This document shows positions 55,300 to 64,000 of a stretch of 64,000 nt of DNA, piece after piece; the stretch's first letter is position 1, and each line of letters begins with the position of its first letter. The stretch covers positions 372,001-436,000 of the forward strand of contig VLTN01000020.1 in NCBI GenBank assembly GCA_008330645.1. The letters are read 5' to 3'. Source of the stretch: Cafeteria roenbergensis (lineage: Eukaryota > Sar > Bigyra > Bicosoecida > Cafeteriaceae). The notes below the pieces were generated by a model. It was not told the DNA's origin. It saw only the letters and a list, made by a program, of their open reading frames with translations, and did no database searches. The translations under genes and the position numbers were made by a program.

Positions 55300-55604
55300 G
55301 TGCCCGCCCGCCGCCCCCTTCGGCTCCTGCTGCCCCGACGGCCCACAACCGGCCAGAATTGCCGCAGGATGTTGCGTGCATGCCAACCACCCACCTGGCC
55401 TCAAGCTTCCACCGTTTGCGCGCGCGCACACACACAAATAAAAAGCTCCCCACCCACTTCCCCGCATTGGCAGCGGGCTGGCACCTTGCTGGCTGGTCGG
55501 CAAGAGCCCATTGCCTGCGCGGGTGAGCAGAGCCGCACGCGACGACAAGAAGCTGCCGCTGCCGCCCGCACCTCGTTCGCGCAGCACCGCGTTGTCCGGC
55601 CAGG
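55300..55604. other. Spacer with AATAAA signal between EGF-like gene B and the SET gene
   Basis: A short CA/GC dinucleotide run is followed by AATAAA at 55437-55442, about 140 bp after the stop of gene B. That would be a plausible polyadenylation signal for it. Just before the SET start, GCAG at 55580-55583 could close an intron in a 5' leader. Neither can be confirmed here. Confidence 0.35.
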
Positions 55605-58568
55605 ATGGCGGACGCGGCCAAGAGCAACCCGGTGGGCTCGCCCGAAACGGCGTATGGAGAGCTGCTCACTGTTCTCAGGGGTCGCGGCCTGGCCGTGCAC
55701 CCTGCAATTGAGTTTGCAACCACCAAGTGCGGCTTTGGTGGGGTCGCGACGCGCCCCATTCCCGCCGGTTCGGACCTCATGAGCGTCCCGTACCCGCTTG
55801 TGCTAACAGAGACGCGCGCGGCGCAGCGGCCCCTGGCCCAGGCGTTGAGGCGAGCGCTTGGGCCCGCGTTCAGCGGCCTTGAGTCCCGCACGATGCTCTT
55901 CGCGGAGCTCGTCGCCCTGCGGTTCACCGACGAGTACCACTGGCGCGCGGAAAGCGCGGAGAAGAGGCTCTCAGAGGAAGAAGGCGCCGTCGGGGGCCGC
56001 TCGGAAGACGCTGAGTGGCGGGCGTACGCGCGGGCTCTGCCGGCTGAGTACGACGACCCTCTTCAGTGGCCGCAGGACCAAGCTGACGAGCTGCTGCGTG
56101 GCACGAACCTGGCCGCGGCCACGAGCCACCGACGCGGCTGGCTCCGGAGGCAGTTCCGCCTCCTCGAAAGCGCCTGCGCCGAGGAGCCGGCTGCTCTGCC
56201 GGGTCATGTCTTCACCTGGGAGAGGATGCTGTGGGCCCAGAGCGCGTTCAGCTCTCGCGGGTTCCCCCACTTTCTGGCCGTGCCTCCGGGGGTCGGCGCC
56301 GCGTCGCTCACCCCGGCCGACGAGGCAGCGGTGGGGTGCATGGTGCCAGCCTTGGACATTCTGAATCACGACGCGGCAGCGCGGGTGCGCTGGGAGCGCC
56401 GCTCCGACCGGCTCTGCTTCGTGACGGAGGAGGCTCTGCCGGCTGGCGCTGAGGTGTGCAACAACTACGGCCCGAAGTCGAACGAGGAGCTGCTGCTCTG
56501 CTTCGGCTTCGTGGTTCCGAACAACCCGAGCGACGCGGCGGCGGTGACGTTGTCAGCGCCGGGGGCCGACACCGACCCCCTGGCCCCCCTTCGTCGCCGC
56601 GTCGCTCGGGCGGCGTCGCTCATTCGACCCAGGATGTACATCACGAAGGACGACCCCCTGCCGGCAGAGCTGCTCGCCGCCGCCGTCGTCGGGGCCGCGG
56701 ACGAGGCGGCGCTGGAGGCTTGGCTTGACCTCGCCTGGGATGACGCCGCTGCTGCGGCGGCGTCGCTGGCAGGCACGGAGCGTGGCCCAGCCGTTTGCGC
56801 CAGCGGCCCCGCGTCGAGCGACGGCTGCGACGAAGTGGTGAAGGCGCTTCGCTCTCGCCGCCGCGCGGACGATCCGCTGACCGACTTCGACCACCCGTCC
56901 ACGCGCTTGAGCGCGGCCCTGCTGGCTGAGCTGGTGGCACCGTGCCGCCGCAGGGCCGTGCCGGCCGGGATGGACCCGGGGAGGGCAGCTGCGGCGGCTG
57001 GGGCGCTCGCAGGCCTCCTGCGGTCCAAGGCAGCGCTGGCGGAGCCGCCTAGCCGCGAGGCTCCCCGCGACGCCGACGAGTCCGACGAACGCATGCCGTA
57101 TCGCCGGAAGTGCGTGGCGCTGTACCGGCAGAGCCAGGCTGCGCTGTTCACTGCCGCCGCGGAGGCCGCAGAGGCGGTGGCCCACGCCTGGGGTCAGCTC
57201 GCTGAGCCCGGGGAGGACGACCAGGAGCGGTGGCGCGCCGGCAGGGCTGTGGCTACGGCTATGGCGGCCGCGGCCAGTACCGTTGGTGACGGAGCTGCTG
57301 CTGCTGCTGCTGTTGCTACTGGCGCTTCGTCCGGAGCTGCTGGTGGTGGTGCGGCTGGCTCCCGCGCTGGGAGCGGTGGGCCGTCGCCGCAGTGGGCGAT
57401 TGAGCTGGCGCTTGCCGCGGCCGGCACCAGCACAAAGGGCGAGGCACCTGCAGAGGGGCCCGCCTCGCGGAAGCGAGGCCGGGCCGAGAGGGCAGCCGCT
57501 GAAGAGGCTGTTGTCGGCCCCGGGTCCGGGAGGGACGCGGCGGCTCTCGCGAGCTCTTTGCTGATGCGGGCGGCGGCGGACGAGGCGGCGGTTGCGGGGC
57601 TGCTGGAGGAGGCCGTGGTGCTCGGGTCGAGGCCCGGAGCGAGGCCAGGGGGGTGGGCGATCGCAGTGCGGCCGCCTGCTGCGGGCGCGGCGCTGCTGCT
57701 GTCGCAGTGGATGCAGAGGGGGTGGGAGGCGTTTGAAGCGAGCGAGCAAGCGGGCAGCGCGGATGACGACGACGACAGCGAAGCGGCGTTCGAGGCGTTC
57801 ATGCGCGGGCTGGCAGCGGTGGAGGCTGTTGCCCTGGGCGTCGTTGCTACGCCGGCAGGCATGCAGAATCGGCCGTCGCCAAGTCCTATTGCGCGGCAGC
57901 TCGTCGAGTGCTTGCGCGTGCATGGCGAGGCCGAGGCGGCGGAGCCAGGCGGGCGCGTCGCAGTCAGCCCGCCGCTCGATGGGGACGATCCGGCCGCAGC
58001 AGCTCATGCGGGGCTGGACGGGTGGATCGCGCTCCGGGGCTCTCCGAAGCGCTCGAGGGCACTGGCTGCGCTGGGCATGGCCGAATCAGGCGGTGCCGCC
58101 ATGGACGTGGCCCGGCCAGAGCGCCTCGCATGCGCTGCAGGCGAGCCCGGAGCGGCCGTGTCGGGTGCCATCGCGGACGGCGATGCTCGCATCGATGTGT
58201 TCGGCGTGCCCGTGGCTGCCGTGCCGCTGCTGGTTCTAGCGGAGCGCGACGCGGCCAGTCAGCCGCATCCTGCAGCGAAGCGGTTGGCGCGAGCAGACGA
58301 CGTGCAACCGGGCCTCAAGGCTTGGGAGTTCGGCCAAATGACTGCAGCGGAGGCTCGCCTGCCCGCGTTTTATCAGGCTGAGGCGGAGTGCGCACCGACC
58401 GCCGCCACCATGAAGGAAGCACCGCCCGCTCTTCGCCACCCTGCGTGGGAACGGTCGAACACGCTCGCTGCGCAGGCCCAGTCGCAGCGCTTGCTTCAAG
58501 AGTGCGTGGGCGCTTGCCGTCGCGCGCAGCTGCTTTCGGTCTCTGCAGTGGCGCAAGCGCTGGCGTGA
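55605..58568 (+). CDS. SET-domain lysine methyltransferase, SETD3/Rubisco-LSMT-like, with long tail
   Basis: A single exon encodes 987 residues. The first 310 are SET-like: an N-terminal strand TKCGFGGVATRPIPAGSDLM, an inserted helical iSET region (WRAYARALPAEYDDPLQWPQ, FTWERMLWAQSAFSSRGF), then ALDILNHDAAARVRWERR with the Asn-His that binds S-adenosylmethionine. Next is EVCNNYGPKSNEELLLCFGF with the active-site Tyr, followed by VVPNNPSD. This split-SET layout is that of SETD3/SETD6 and plant Rubisco methyltransferases, which methylate Lys or His in non-histone proteins such as actin, Rubisco or ribosomal proteins. The substrate here is unknown. The remaining 650 residues are mostly Ala/Gly/Ser-rich with helical stretches (CVALYRQSQAALFTAAAEAA). 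The substrate-binding C-lobe may lie there but is not clear. There is no targeting peptide. Confidence 0.88.
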   Translation: MADAAKSNPVGSPETAYGELLTVLRGRGLAVHPAIEFATTKCGFGGVATRPIPAGSDLMSVPYPLVLTETRAAQRPLAQALRRALGPAFSGLESRTMLFAELVALRFTDEYHWRAESAEKRLSEEEGAVGGRSEDAEWRAYARALPAEYDDPLQWPQDQADELLRGTNLAAATSHRRGWLRRQFRLLESACAEEPAALPGHVFTWERMLWAQSAFSSRGFPHFLAVPPGVGAASLTPADEAAVGCMVPALDILNHDAAARVRWERRSDRLCFVTEEALPAGAEVCNNYGPKSNEELLLCFGFVVPNNPSDAAAVTLSAPGADTDPLAPLRRRVARAASLIRPRMYITKDDPLPAELLAAAVVGAADEAALEAWLDLAWDDAAAAAASLAGTERGPAVCASGPASSDGCDEVVKALRSRRRADDPLTDFDHPSTRLSAALLAELVAPCRRRAVPAGMDPGRAAAAAGALAGLLRSKAALAEPPSREAPRDADESDERMPYRRKCVALYRQSQAALFTAAAEAAEAVAHAWGQLAEPGEDDQERWRAGRAVATAMAAAASTVGDGAAAAAAVATGASSGAAGGGAAGSRAGSGGPSPQWAIELALAAAGTSTKGEAPAEGPASRKRGRAERAAAEEAVVGPGSGRDAAALASSLLMRAAADEAAVAGLLEEAVVLGSRPGARPGGWAIAVRPPAAGAALLLSQWMQRGWEAFEASEQAGSADDDDDSEAAFEAFMRGLAAVEAVALGVVATPAGMQNRPSPSPIARQLVECLRVHGEAEAAEPGGRVAVSPPLDGDDPAAAAHAGLDGWIALRGSPKRSRALAALGMAESGGAAMDVARPERLACAAGEPGAAVSGAIADGDARIDVFGVPVAAVPLLVLAERDAASQPHPAAKRLARADDVQPGLKAWEFGQMTAAEARLPAFYQAEAECAPTAATMKEAPPALRHPAWERSNTLAAQAQSQRLLQECVGACRRAQLLSVSAVAQALA

Positions 58569-58640
58569 GAATTGCTGGGCCGTTGCGAAATTCAAGCGCT
58601 GGACTCCTTCGCTGGGCGCCTACACACTCAGCCGAAGGCT

Positions 58641-60682
58641 TCACATTGCAAGCGCGTTCTGCTCGGCGCACGACGGGCCGAAGTAGCCTGTGAAGCAGTC
58701 GCAGAGCCCGGCATCGTAGTCGCAGAGGCCACGGCCGGAGCACTGCACGAACGGCGTGTTTCCGTTCTTGGGCGCGAGCTGGTCGCTGACAGTCGTGAAG
58801 AATTGGCCCAAAGCCGGCTCCTTGGCGCCCACAGCACCGGTGACAGAGGCACGCGCGCCTGAGGTGTCCGCCTGGACGGAACCAAAGTCGAAAGTATCAG
58901 TGCCGCCGCCAGTGCCCGTGTTGCCGGACACCAGCTCGAGGCCCATGCCGTTCACGTCGCCTTGCGGCCCCAGAGTGAAATCGACCTTGAACTCAATGAC
59001 GTCCCCGACGTCAGTAAGTGACAGCGACTGCGGGTAGATGGTCGTCGACTTGACGCCTCCGCGCTCGAACGCGTTCACGGAGATGTTGGTGCCGAACAGC
59101 GCGCGGTTGGGGAAGTTGGCGACCGCCTCCTTTAGCTGCTGCTCGTAGTCGAACGCGGTGCGGCCGGCATCGACGGTGAATGGGTGCGAGTAGAGCTTGC
59201 GGTTCTGGTCAGCGCCGTAGACGTCAACCTGGCTCAGGCGGAAGATTGCGGGAGCCGGGTTGGAGGACGAGGCGATGTTGAGCTTGAGGTAGATGGCCTG
59301 CACCTCGGGCTGGCAAGCCTTGTTGCCGCAGAGCGCAGAGTCACGGACGAGCGGGTCGCGGCCGAAGGGGCAGACACGCATGGAGCAGTCGGGACCGGTG
59401 CGGCCCGGGTCGCAAACGCACTGCGTCGACTTGTGCGCATCCCAGTGGTTGTACGTGAACCGGTCACGGACTCCCTCGTACGTGGTGTACGAGGCAAAGT
59501 GAGAGAGCGCGCGATAGTTGCGGCCCCTGATGTTCGAGCTCCCGGCCACGCGAGACCCCGTCGCGATCTCCTGGGCGGTCATGCAAATTCCGGCGCCAGA
59601 GCAGTCGTTGGGGCAAGCGGTGCGCGCGCAGCCCGTTCCGCTGAACCCTTCGTAGCAGTTGCACTGCCCGGTGGAGCGGTCGCATGTGCCGCGGCCCGAG
59701 CATTCCGCGTAGAAATGGGCCTCGTGCTTCTTGGCCTTGAGGCCTCCGACAGCCGACCCGTCGGGGCCCTTGATGTAGCCGAGAGTAGGGTTTGAGTAAA
59801 TGGGGAAGTACTCGGGCACGATCTTGTTGGAGAACTGCGTCATCACGTAGCCGTACGCGTCGTCCAGCAGGTACTGCCGGCGGTTCGTCTTGGTGGAGAA
59901 GTCCAGGGAGACGGTGCCACTGCCCGCATACTTGGTCGTCAGCTCCCCGTCGTGGTTCAGGTCCCCGGCGGGGGCATCAGCCCATGCCAGGTCAAAGGGG
60001 CACATGCGCTCAGAGCAGTCATTGCCCATGTAGTTGTCGTAGCACTCGCACGCGTCTCCTCGGCCACACACGCCGTTGATCGAGCACCCGTTAGCTGCGG
60101 AAGCAGTCGGCACGAGGAGAGGAAGCGCAAGGGGGTCTTGGCAGTCGAGTGACTGGGACCCGGCCGGCGCATCGGCTGTTGGCGGCAGAGCAAGAGTCGC
60201 ACTGCGAGCGTTGAAAGCAGCCCGCGCAGCGCGACTGCGATGCAGCTCCCAAGTCTGCTCGGCAAGCTCGTAGCGCCCGCTGGAGACGTCCCCGGGCCAG
60301 GCAGCCGGCCTGACTGGCTCGAGCCTCGGAGCTGAAGGACGCAAGGGCGCGCCTTCATCGCCTGCTCGGTCCTGTGCGGTCGGTTTCGCGCTGTGCAGTG
60401 GCAGCCACACAGGTTGCCACCGCTCGCCATTGCTGGCTGACGCGTGCCCATCGGGTTCCCGTGCCGAGCGCGACGGCGTGCACCACCAGGCACGCGGCAT
60501 CGCTCAGGGCCGGCGCGCGCCGGCGTGCGGGGGCTGTGCCTGGCCGTTCAGAGCCTCGCCGGGCCACGGCGAGCTGGCTGTCCAGCGGGCGATTCAGCAG
60601 CTGCAGCTCCTTCACGGCCAGTCTCACGGCATTCGGCAGCAGCAAATGCTGCCATAGCCATCACAGCGACGATGCCGCGCAT
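58641..60682 (-). CDS. Secreted EGF-like protein D
   Basis: Two exons on the minus strand (60682-60628 and 60094-58641) give 502 residues. Exon 1 is a signal peptide, MRGIVAVMAMAAFAAAEC, ending after the first Cys plus one base, exactly as in genes A and F. Exon 2 begins PNGCSINGVCGRGDACECYD. It then has CPFDLAWADAPAGDLNHDG, AECSGRGTCDRSTGQCNCYE, TACPNDCSGAGICMTAQEI, CVCDPGRTGPDCSMRVCPFG and RDPLVRDSALCGNKACQPEV. A beta-rich region of about 200 residues follows (FDYEQQLKEAVANFPNRALF), and a final EGF-like repeat ends QCSGRGLCDYDAGLCDCFTG. No anchoring signal is seen. The repeat order is that of the stramenopile EGF-like family. A cell-surface or mastigoneme role is inferred only from that resemblance. 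Its stop lies 72 bp from the SET stop. Confidence 0.9.
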
Positions 60683-60979
60683 CGCGGCAGTCGTTCGAGG
60701 ACAAGGGCTGAGTGGGCGCGGCTTCGTGTCGTTGCCTGCGCCAACGCTCGACAGAGCACGACTCTGGAACTGCTCGATCGCTGATTCGACCGCTTGGCGT
60801 TTTGGCCAGCGCGCCCCGGGTTGCCGCTGGCCGGAGCAGTCGGCACGCACGCGGGCGATCGCAATTGTGCGCTCTCCTCGCTAGGAACGCGCGTTCTGCT
60901 CGTCGCGTCTGTGCAATGGGGAGGGCGAATGGGCGATTCGCTCCTGCGCGAGAGGCCGCATTCGTCAGGCCGGCCGCGC
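60683..60979. promoter_or_regulatory. Spacer between EGF-like genes D and E
   Basis: This is 297 bp holding the promoter of D and the 3' flank of E, both on the minus strand. No element was recognised. Confidence 0.35.
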
Positions 60980-62992
60980 TCACACAATGGTGCTCACAAC
61001 ACCGCACTCCACGCCGGCGTAGCCTTCGTAGCACTCGCACTTGCCGGTGCCACGGTCGCACTCGCCTCGGCCAGAGCACTCGAGTGACTCGACGTCAGGG
61101 TTGCTCATGGGGCTGCCGTTCTGGGTCACGTCCGCGACGCTGCACTGCACGGGCTGGAAGAGGACGATGGCGGTCAGGTCGACCGTGCCACCGATGATGG
61201 ATGGCTCAAACTCGAGGTAGCTGTTCGGGACGATGTGGCTGATGTCGAACTTGGCCGCATTGCTCGAGGAGAGGATGCCGGCGAGCTTGTACTTGTTCGC
61301 AGCCACATCGCGCCGTGCGATGGACGGCCGCTGGGGCCAGGTTCCGCCGATGATCTCAAGGACCTTTCCGCCGTTGCCAGCGTCGCTGTTCAGGAGCGGA
61401 GACTCGATGTCGCCAGACCCGAAGGCCCGGATGTACACCTCCTTGGTGGCGTCTTCGTAGACAATGTTCATTCCTCCGTACATCTTCTCGTGAAGGCCTC
61501 CTCCGCAGCTGGTGGCGGCGTGCGGGCAGCTGAGCACCGAATCCGAGTGGATCTTCACCCACGTGCCAGTCGACAACGTGGAATCGGCCTCGAGGGTCTC
61601 AAGCGATGCGGTGTCCACTTTGGACATCGCGGCGGTGTTGCCGTCTACGCCCTCGAAGATGGTGACCGCGTAAGGCTGCCGGACACGCGGCTGGCAGCCG
61701 GGGGCCGCGCACGCGCCGGGGATGCCGCAGGTCAGGAGCTTTTGCGCGCCGTAGCTGTTCTGGCCGACGCCGAGGTGGTGGAAGGTGATGCGGAACTTGT
61801 TTGTCATGGCGATTCCGGAGGCCGAGCGACTGTAGTGCTGGACGGTGACGTCGCGAATGGCATAGTTGGGCAGGCTCTCCAGTGCAAGCTCGATACGCTG
61901 AGCAGCGTCCGTGTCCTGGTCAGCTGCATCAAGCGGCGAAGCAAGGGTCAGGGTCGTGGGGTCGAGCGGCACGCCGCTGTTGTCCACGGTGGTCTTGTCG
62001 CCCCAGGCGCCGACGACGCCCATGGTGCTTAAGTTGAACCCCTGCGGGGTCTCGAACCGGAAGCTGAACTCCTTGCCGATGAAGCCCACGTTGGCTCGGA
62101 TGGTTGCAGCGCTGCCCGCGTCAAGGTTGAGGGGCACGGAGAACGTGACCTCCTGGACCTGCTCAAGCGTGCTGGACTGGTCGCACGTGGTCGACGGGTC
62201 GTCTCCGAAGGGGCAGTTGCGGAAGCTACAGTCGGGGCCGAAGTAGCCGCCGTCGCACAGGCAGCCCGCCATGGCGCTCTCGTCCCACGAGAGGGTCGTC
62301 CCCGGGTTGTAGTGGGGGAGGTCCTGGAGCATCATGCATCTGCCGTGGCCAGAGCAGCTGTTTTGGCAGGAGATGCGCTGGCACGCCTCGCCGGAGAAGC
62401 CGTCGTAGCACTCGCAGCGGCCTGTGCTACGATCGCACACGCCCCGGTTTGAGCACTCCGAGTGGGTGTGCGGGTCCGCAGCATCGATTGCCCAGGACTC
62501 AGCTTCCGGGCTGCGAGGTGGACAGCGCGAGGTCGACAAGCGGGCAGCACTTGCTGGCAGCTGCTGTTGAGGAGCACGAGGATAGCCGCGTCGCGTGTGA
62601 TCGAGACAGCGCTGGCCTGCCAGCGGCCCCGAGGGCGCTGTGCGCACTGGCCTGCCAACGGCTGCGGGTCGCAGCCAACGCCAGCGCTTGTGAAACCGGC
62701 TCACCATGTCCGCTCAGAGCAGTCAGGGCCGGTGAAGCCCGTGAAGCACCGGCACGTGTCGTCAACGCCGCAGCGGCTGCGAAGGGAGCGCCAGAATCAC
62801 AGCCGGGGAGTAGGGACGCGCGAGCGGTGGCGGAGCCCGGAGTCGCAGCGTGCAGCCTGCTGGCAAAGCGCGTTTGCGCCCAGCGCCGGCTTGCCGGCCG
62901 CGGCAAGCTCACCCGTTGCTACTGCAGATGTTCGGGCACCGGCCAAACGCCGTGCCAGCGACGGCGGCAAGCACAAGGAGGGCAGTCCGCAT
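60980..62992 (-). CDS. Secreted EGF-like protein E
   Basis: Three exons on the minus strand (62992-62913, 62776-62705, 62510-60980) give 560 residues. The signal peptide MRTALLVLAAVAGTAFGR leads into CPNICSSNG, and the intron follows inside the first EGF repeat. Exon 2 (72 nt) encodes RCGVDDTCRCFTGFTGPDCS. Exon 3 has ECSNRGVCDRSTGRCECYDG, ISCQNSCSGHGRCMML, CLCDGGYFGPDCSFRNCPFG and DDPSTTCDQSSTLEQVQEV. A beta-rich region of more than 300 residues follows (VGFIGKEFSFRFETPQGFNL, IEGVDGNTAAM-like strands), and a last EGF-like repeat reads ECSGRGECDRGTGKCECYEG before the end VVSTIV. The large middle region, also present in shorter form in D, is not EGF and I do not recognise it. It has the same family and probable location as the neighbours. 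Confidence 0.9.
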
Positions 62993-63169
62993 CCCAGCCG
63001 CCCACGGGTTGGGAGAGTGCGCGCTTTGCAGGCCTGCGCGAGTCAACGCAAGCTCGCCCGCAAAGGCGTTGCGATTGACCATTCGCGCTGTCGAAGCAGA
63101 GGCCTGCGCGTTGGGCGGTGCCGGCAAGCACTGTCCCGGTGCGCTCCAAGGGGCACGGACCAAGGAACC
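62993..63169. promoter_or_regulatory. 177-bp bidirectional spacer between EGF-like genes E and F
   Basis: The start codons of two paralogues point away from each other, so this short spacer should carry both promoters and could coordinate their expression. No TATA box was seen. Confidence 0.45.
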
Positions 63170-64000
63170 ATGTTGCGCGTCTTCACCATGCTTGCCGCAA
63201 TGGCAAGCATCGCATCCGCGTTGTGCCGTGAGCTGCCCTCCGCCAGGGCGAGGGCAATGTCTGGTGCCGCCTGAGGCAACGAGCGCGGCTGAAACCGCGG
63301 TTGCCTGTCTGCGGCTCGCCTGATGGCCCTTGCGAGCATGGCTTGCGAGGCCAAGATCAGGCGAAACTCGTTCACTTTTGCAGCCCGCCTTTCGACTCGC
63401 GCGCCCCAATGCGCTTGGCGCTTCCCGGGGCTCGTCGCATGCTCGGGGCTCTGCCCGCGGTTCGCCACAAACGGTCGGCGTTGAGCTCAGACCGGGCGCA
63501 ACGCGCATCGCCTTGGGTGTTGCGGACAGCGAAACGCGAAGCCAGCCCGAAGCGCGCCCCAGCCAACGTGCGCGCGCGCCGATGCTTTCGTGTGATACGC
63601 AGCGGGGGGCTGCTCTGGGCACGGTGCGTGCCGCGAAAACGACCAGTGCATCTGCCAGCCGAACTGGATCGGCGCTGACTGCGCGGACCGGCAGTGCCCG
63701 TTCGCGTCGGCGTTTGCGGATGCGCCCATGGGCGACCTGGACCATGACGGTGTCATCGAGTCCGACACTGGTGTGTCGACCACGGACATCACCAACGCCA
63801 CGCTGAACGAGATGTGGCAGGGCATTGGCCAGTTCAGCGAAGAGGCCCACTACTACGCTGAGTGCTCCGGCAAGGGCCAGTGCGACCGCACAACTGGCGA
63901 GTGCGGGTGCTTCGAGGGCTTCACCGGCAACGCGTGCCAGCGCGCCGAGTGCCCCAACCGCTGCTCGGGCCACGGGGTGTGCCGCACGCTGCGCGAGATT
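63170..64000 (+). CDS. Secreted EGF-like protein F (5' part, runs off the window)
   Basis: Exon 1 (63170-63227) encodes a signal peptide, MLRVFTMLAAMASIASALC. It ends after Cys plus one base, as in genes A and D. Exon 2 starts at 63603 and is open to the end of the window: PGGCSGHGACRENDQCICQP, NWIGADCADRQCPFASAFAD, APMGDLDHDGVIESDTGVST, then AECSGKGQCDRTTGECGCFE and AECPNRCSGHGVCRTLREI. About 151 residues are visible. The CPF..AFADAPMGDLDHDG motif is shared with protein D and is characteristic of the family. The 3' part lies outside, so domain count and any membrane anchor are unknown. Confidence 0.88.

Noticed and set aside
51668-64000. EGF-like cluster considered as fragments of one giant gene
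   Set aside because: Each member has its own signal peptide, stop codon and orientation, so these are separate genes.
1-64000. Search by eye for transposons, reverse transcriptase, integrase, capsid or terminal repeats
   Set aside because: No such domain or long terminal or inverted repeat was recognised in any frame. Faint, decayed copies could still be missed.

Overview
This 64 kb window is nuclear DNA from a GC-rich unicellular eukaryote. The genes are spliced: introns of roughly 80-470 bp begin almost uniformly with GTGAG and end in a C-rich tract plus CAG. They carry eukaryote-only functions: PTEN, an SP-RING protein of the NSE2 type, N-acetylglucosaminyltransferase I, a class I cyclic-nucleotide phosphodiesterase and a DDT/WHIM chromatin factor. 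A cluster of secreted EGF-like proteins has motifs (CPNDCSGHG, CPF..D.P.GDLNHDG, CDPG..GPDCS.R.CPFG.DP) that I associate with stramenopiles and, less strongly, haptophytes. My best guess is a high-GC stramenopile, but no rRNA, plastid or other marker in the window proves it. I saw no virus-like element, transposon, tRNA, rRNA or CRISPR array.

Layout. 0-10 kb: an ATP-grasp-like protein (+), a mitochondrial thiosulfate/mercaptopyruvate sulfurtransferase (-), an MFS transporter with a long polar tail (+) and an OB-fold/RGG protein (-). 10.5-27.2 kb: an unrecognised 1,565-residue protein (-) lies head to head with a giant membrane hybrid histidine kinase (+). The kinase ATPase domain is interrupted by about 1,830 residues of mostly low-complexity sequence. 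27.8-36.8 kb: PTEN (-), a Nudix hydrolase (+), a membrane-anchored PDE (-) and a glutaredoxin (+) whose active site is split by an intron next to a 16-nt exon. 37.1-40.8 kb: two tandem class-3 lipases (-) with the same exon plan. 41.6-51.3 kb: an HMG-box/DDT/WHIM protein, GnT I and an NSE2-like SUMO ligase, all (+). 51.7-64 kb: five related secreted EGF-like proteins (+,+,-,-,+), with a SET-domain methyltransferase between the second and third. The last one runs off the window.

The neighbourhood is compact, and most neighbours share short divergent or convergent spacers. Four genes touch signalling (kinase, PTEN, PDE and perhaps Nudix), but nothing shows that they act together. The lipases and the EGF-like proteins are clear local duplications. 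Gene models were built by hand from open frames, splice consensus and phase continuity. Starts chosen between several in-frame ATGs are marked as uncertain.
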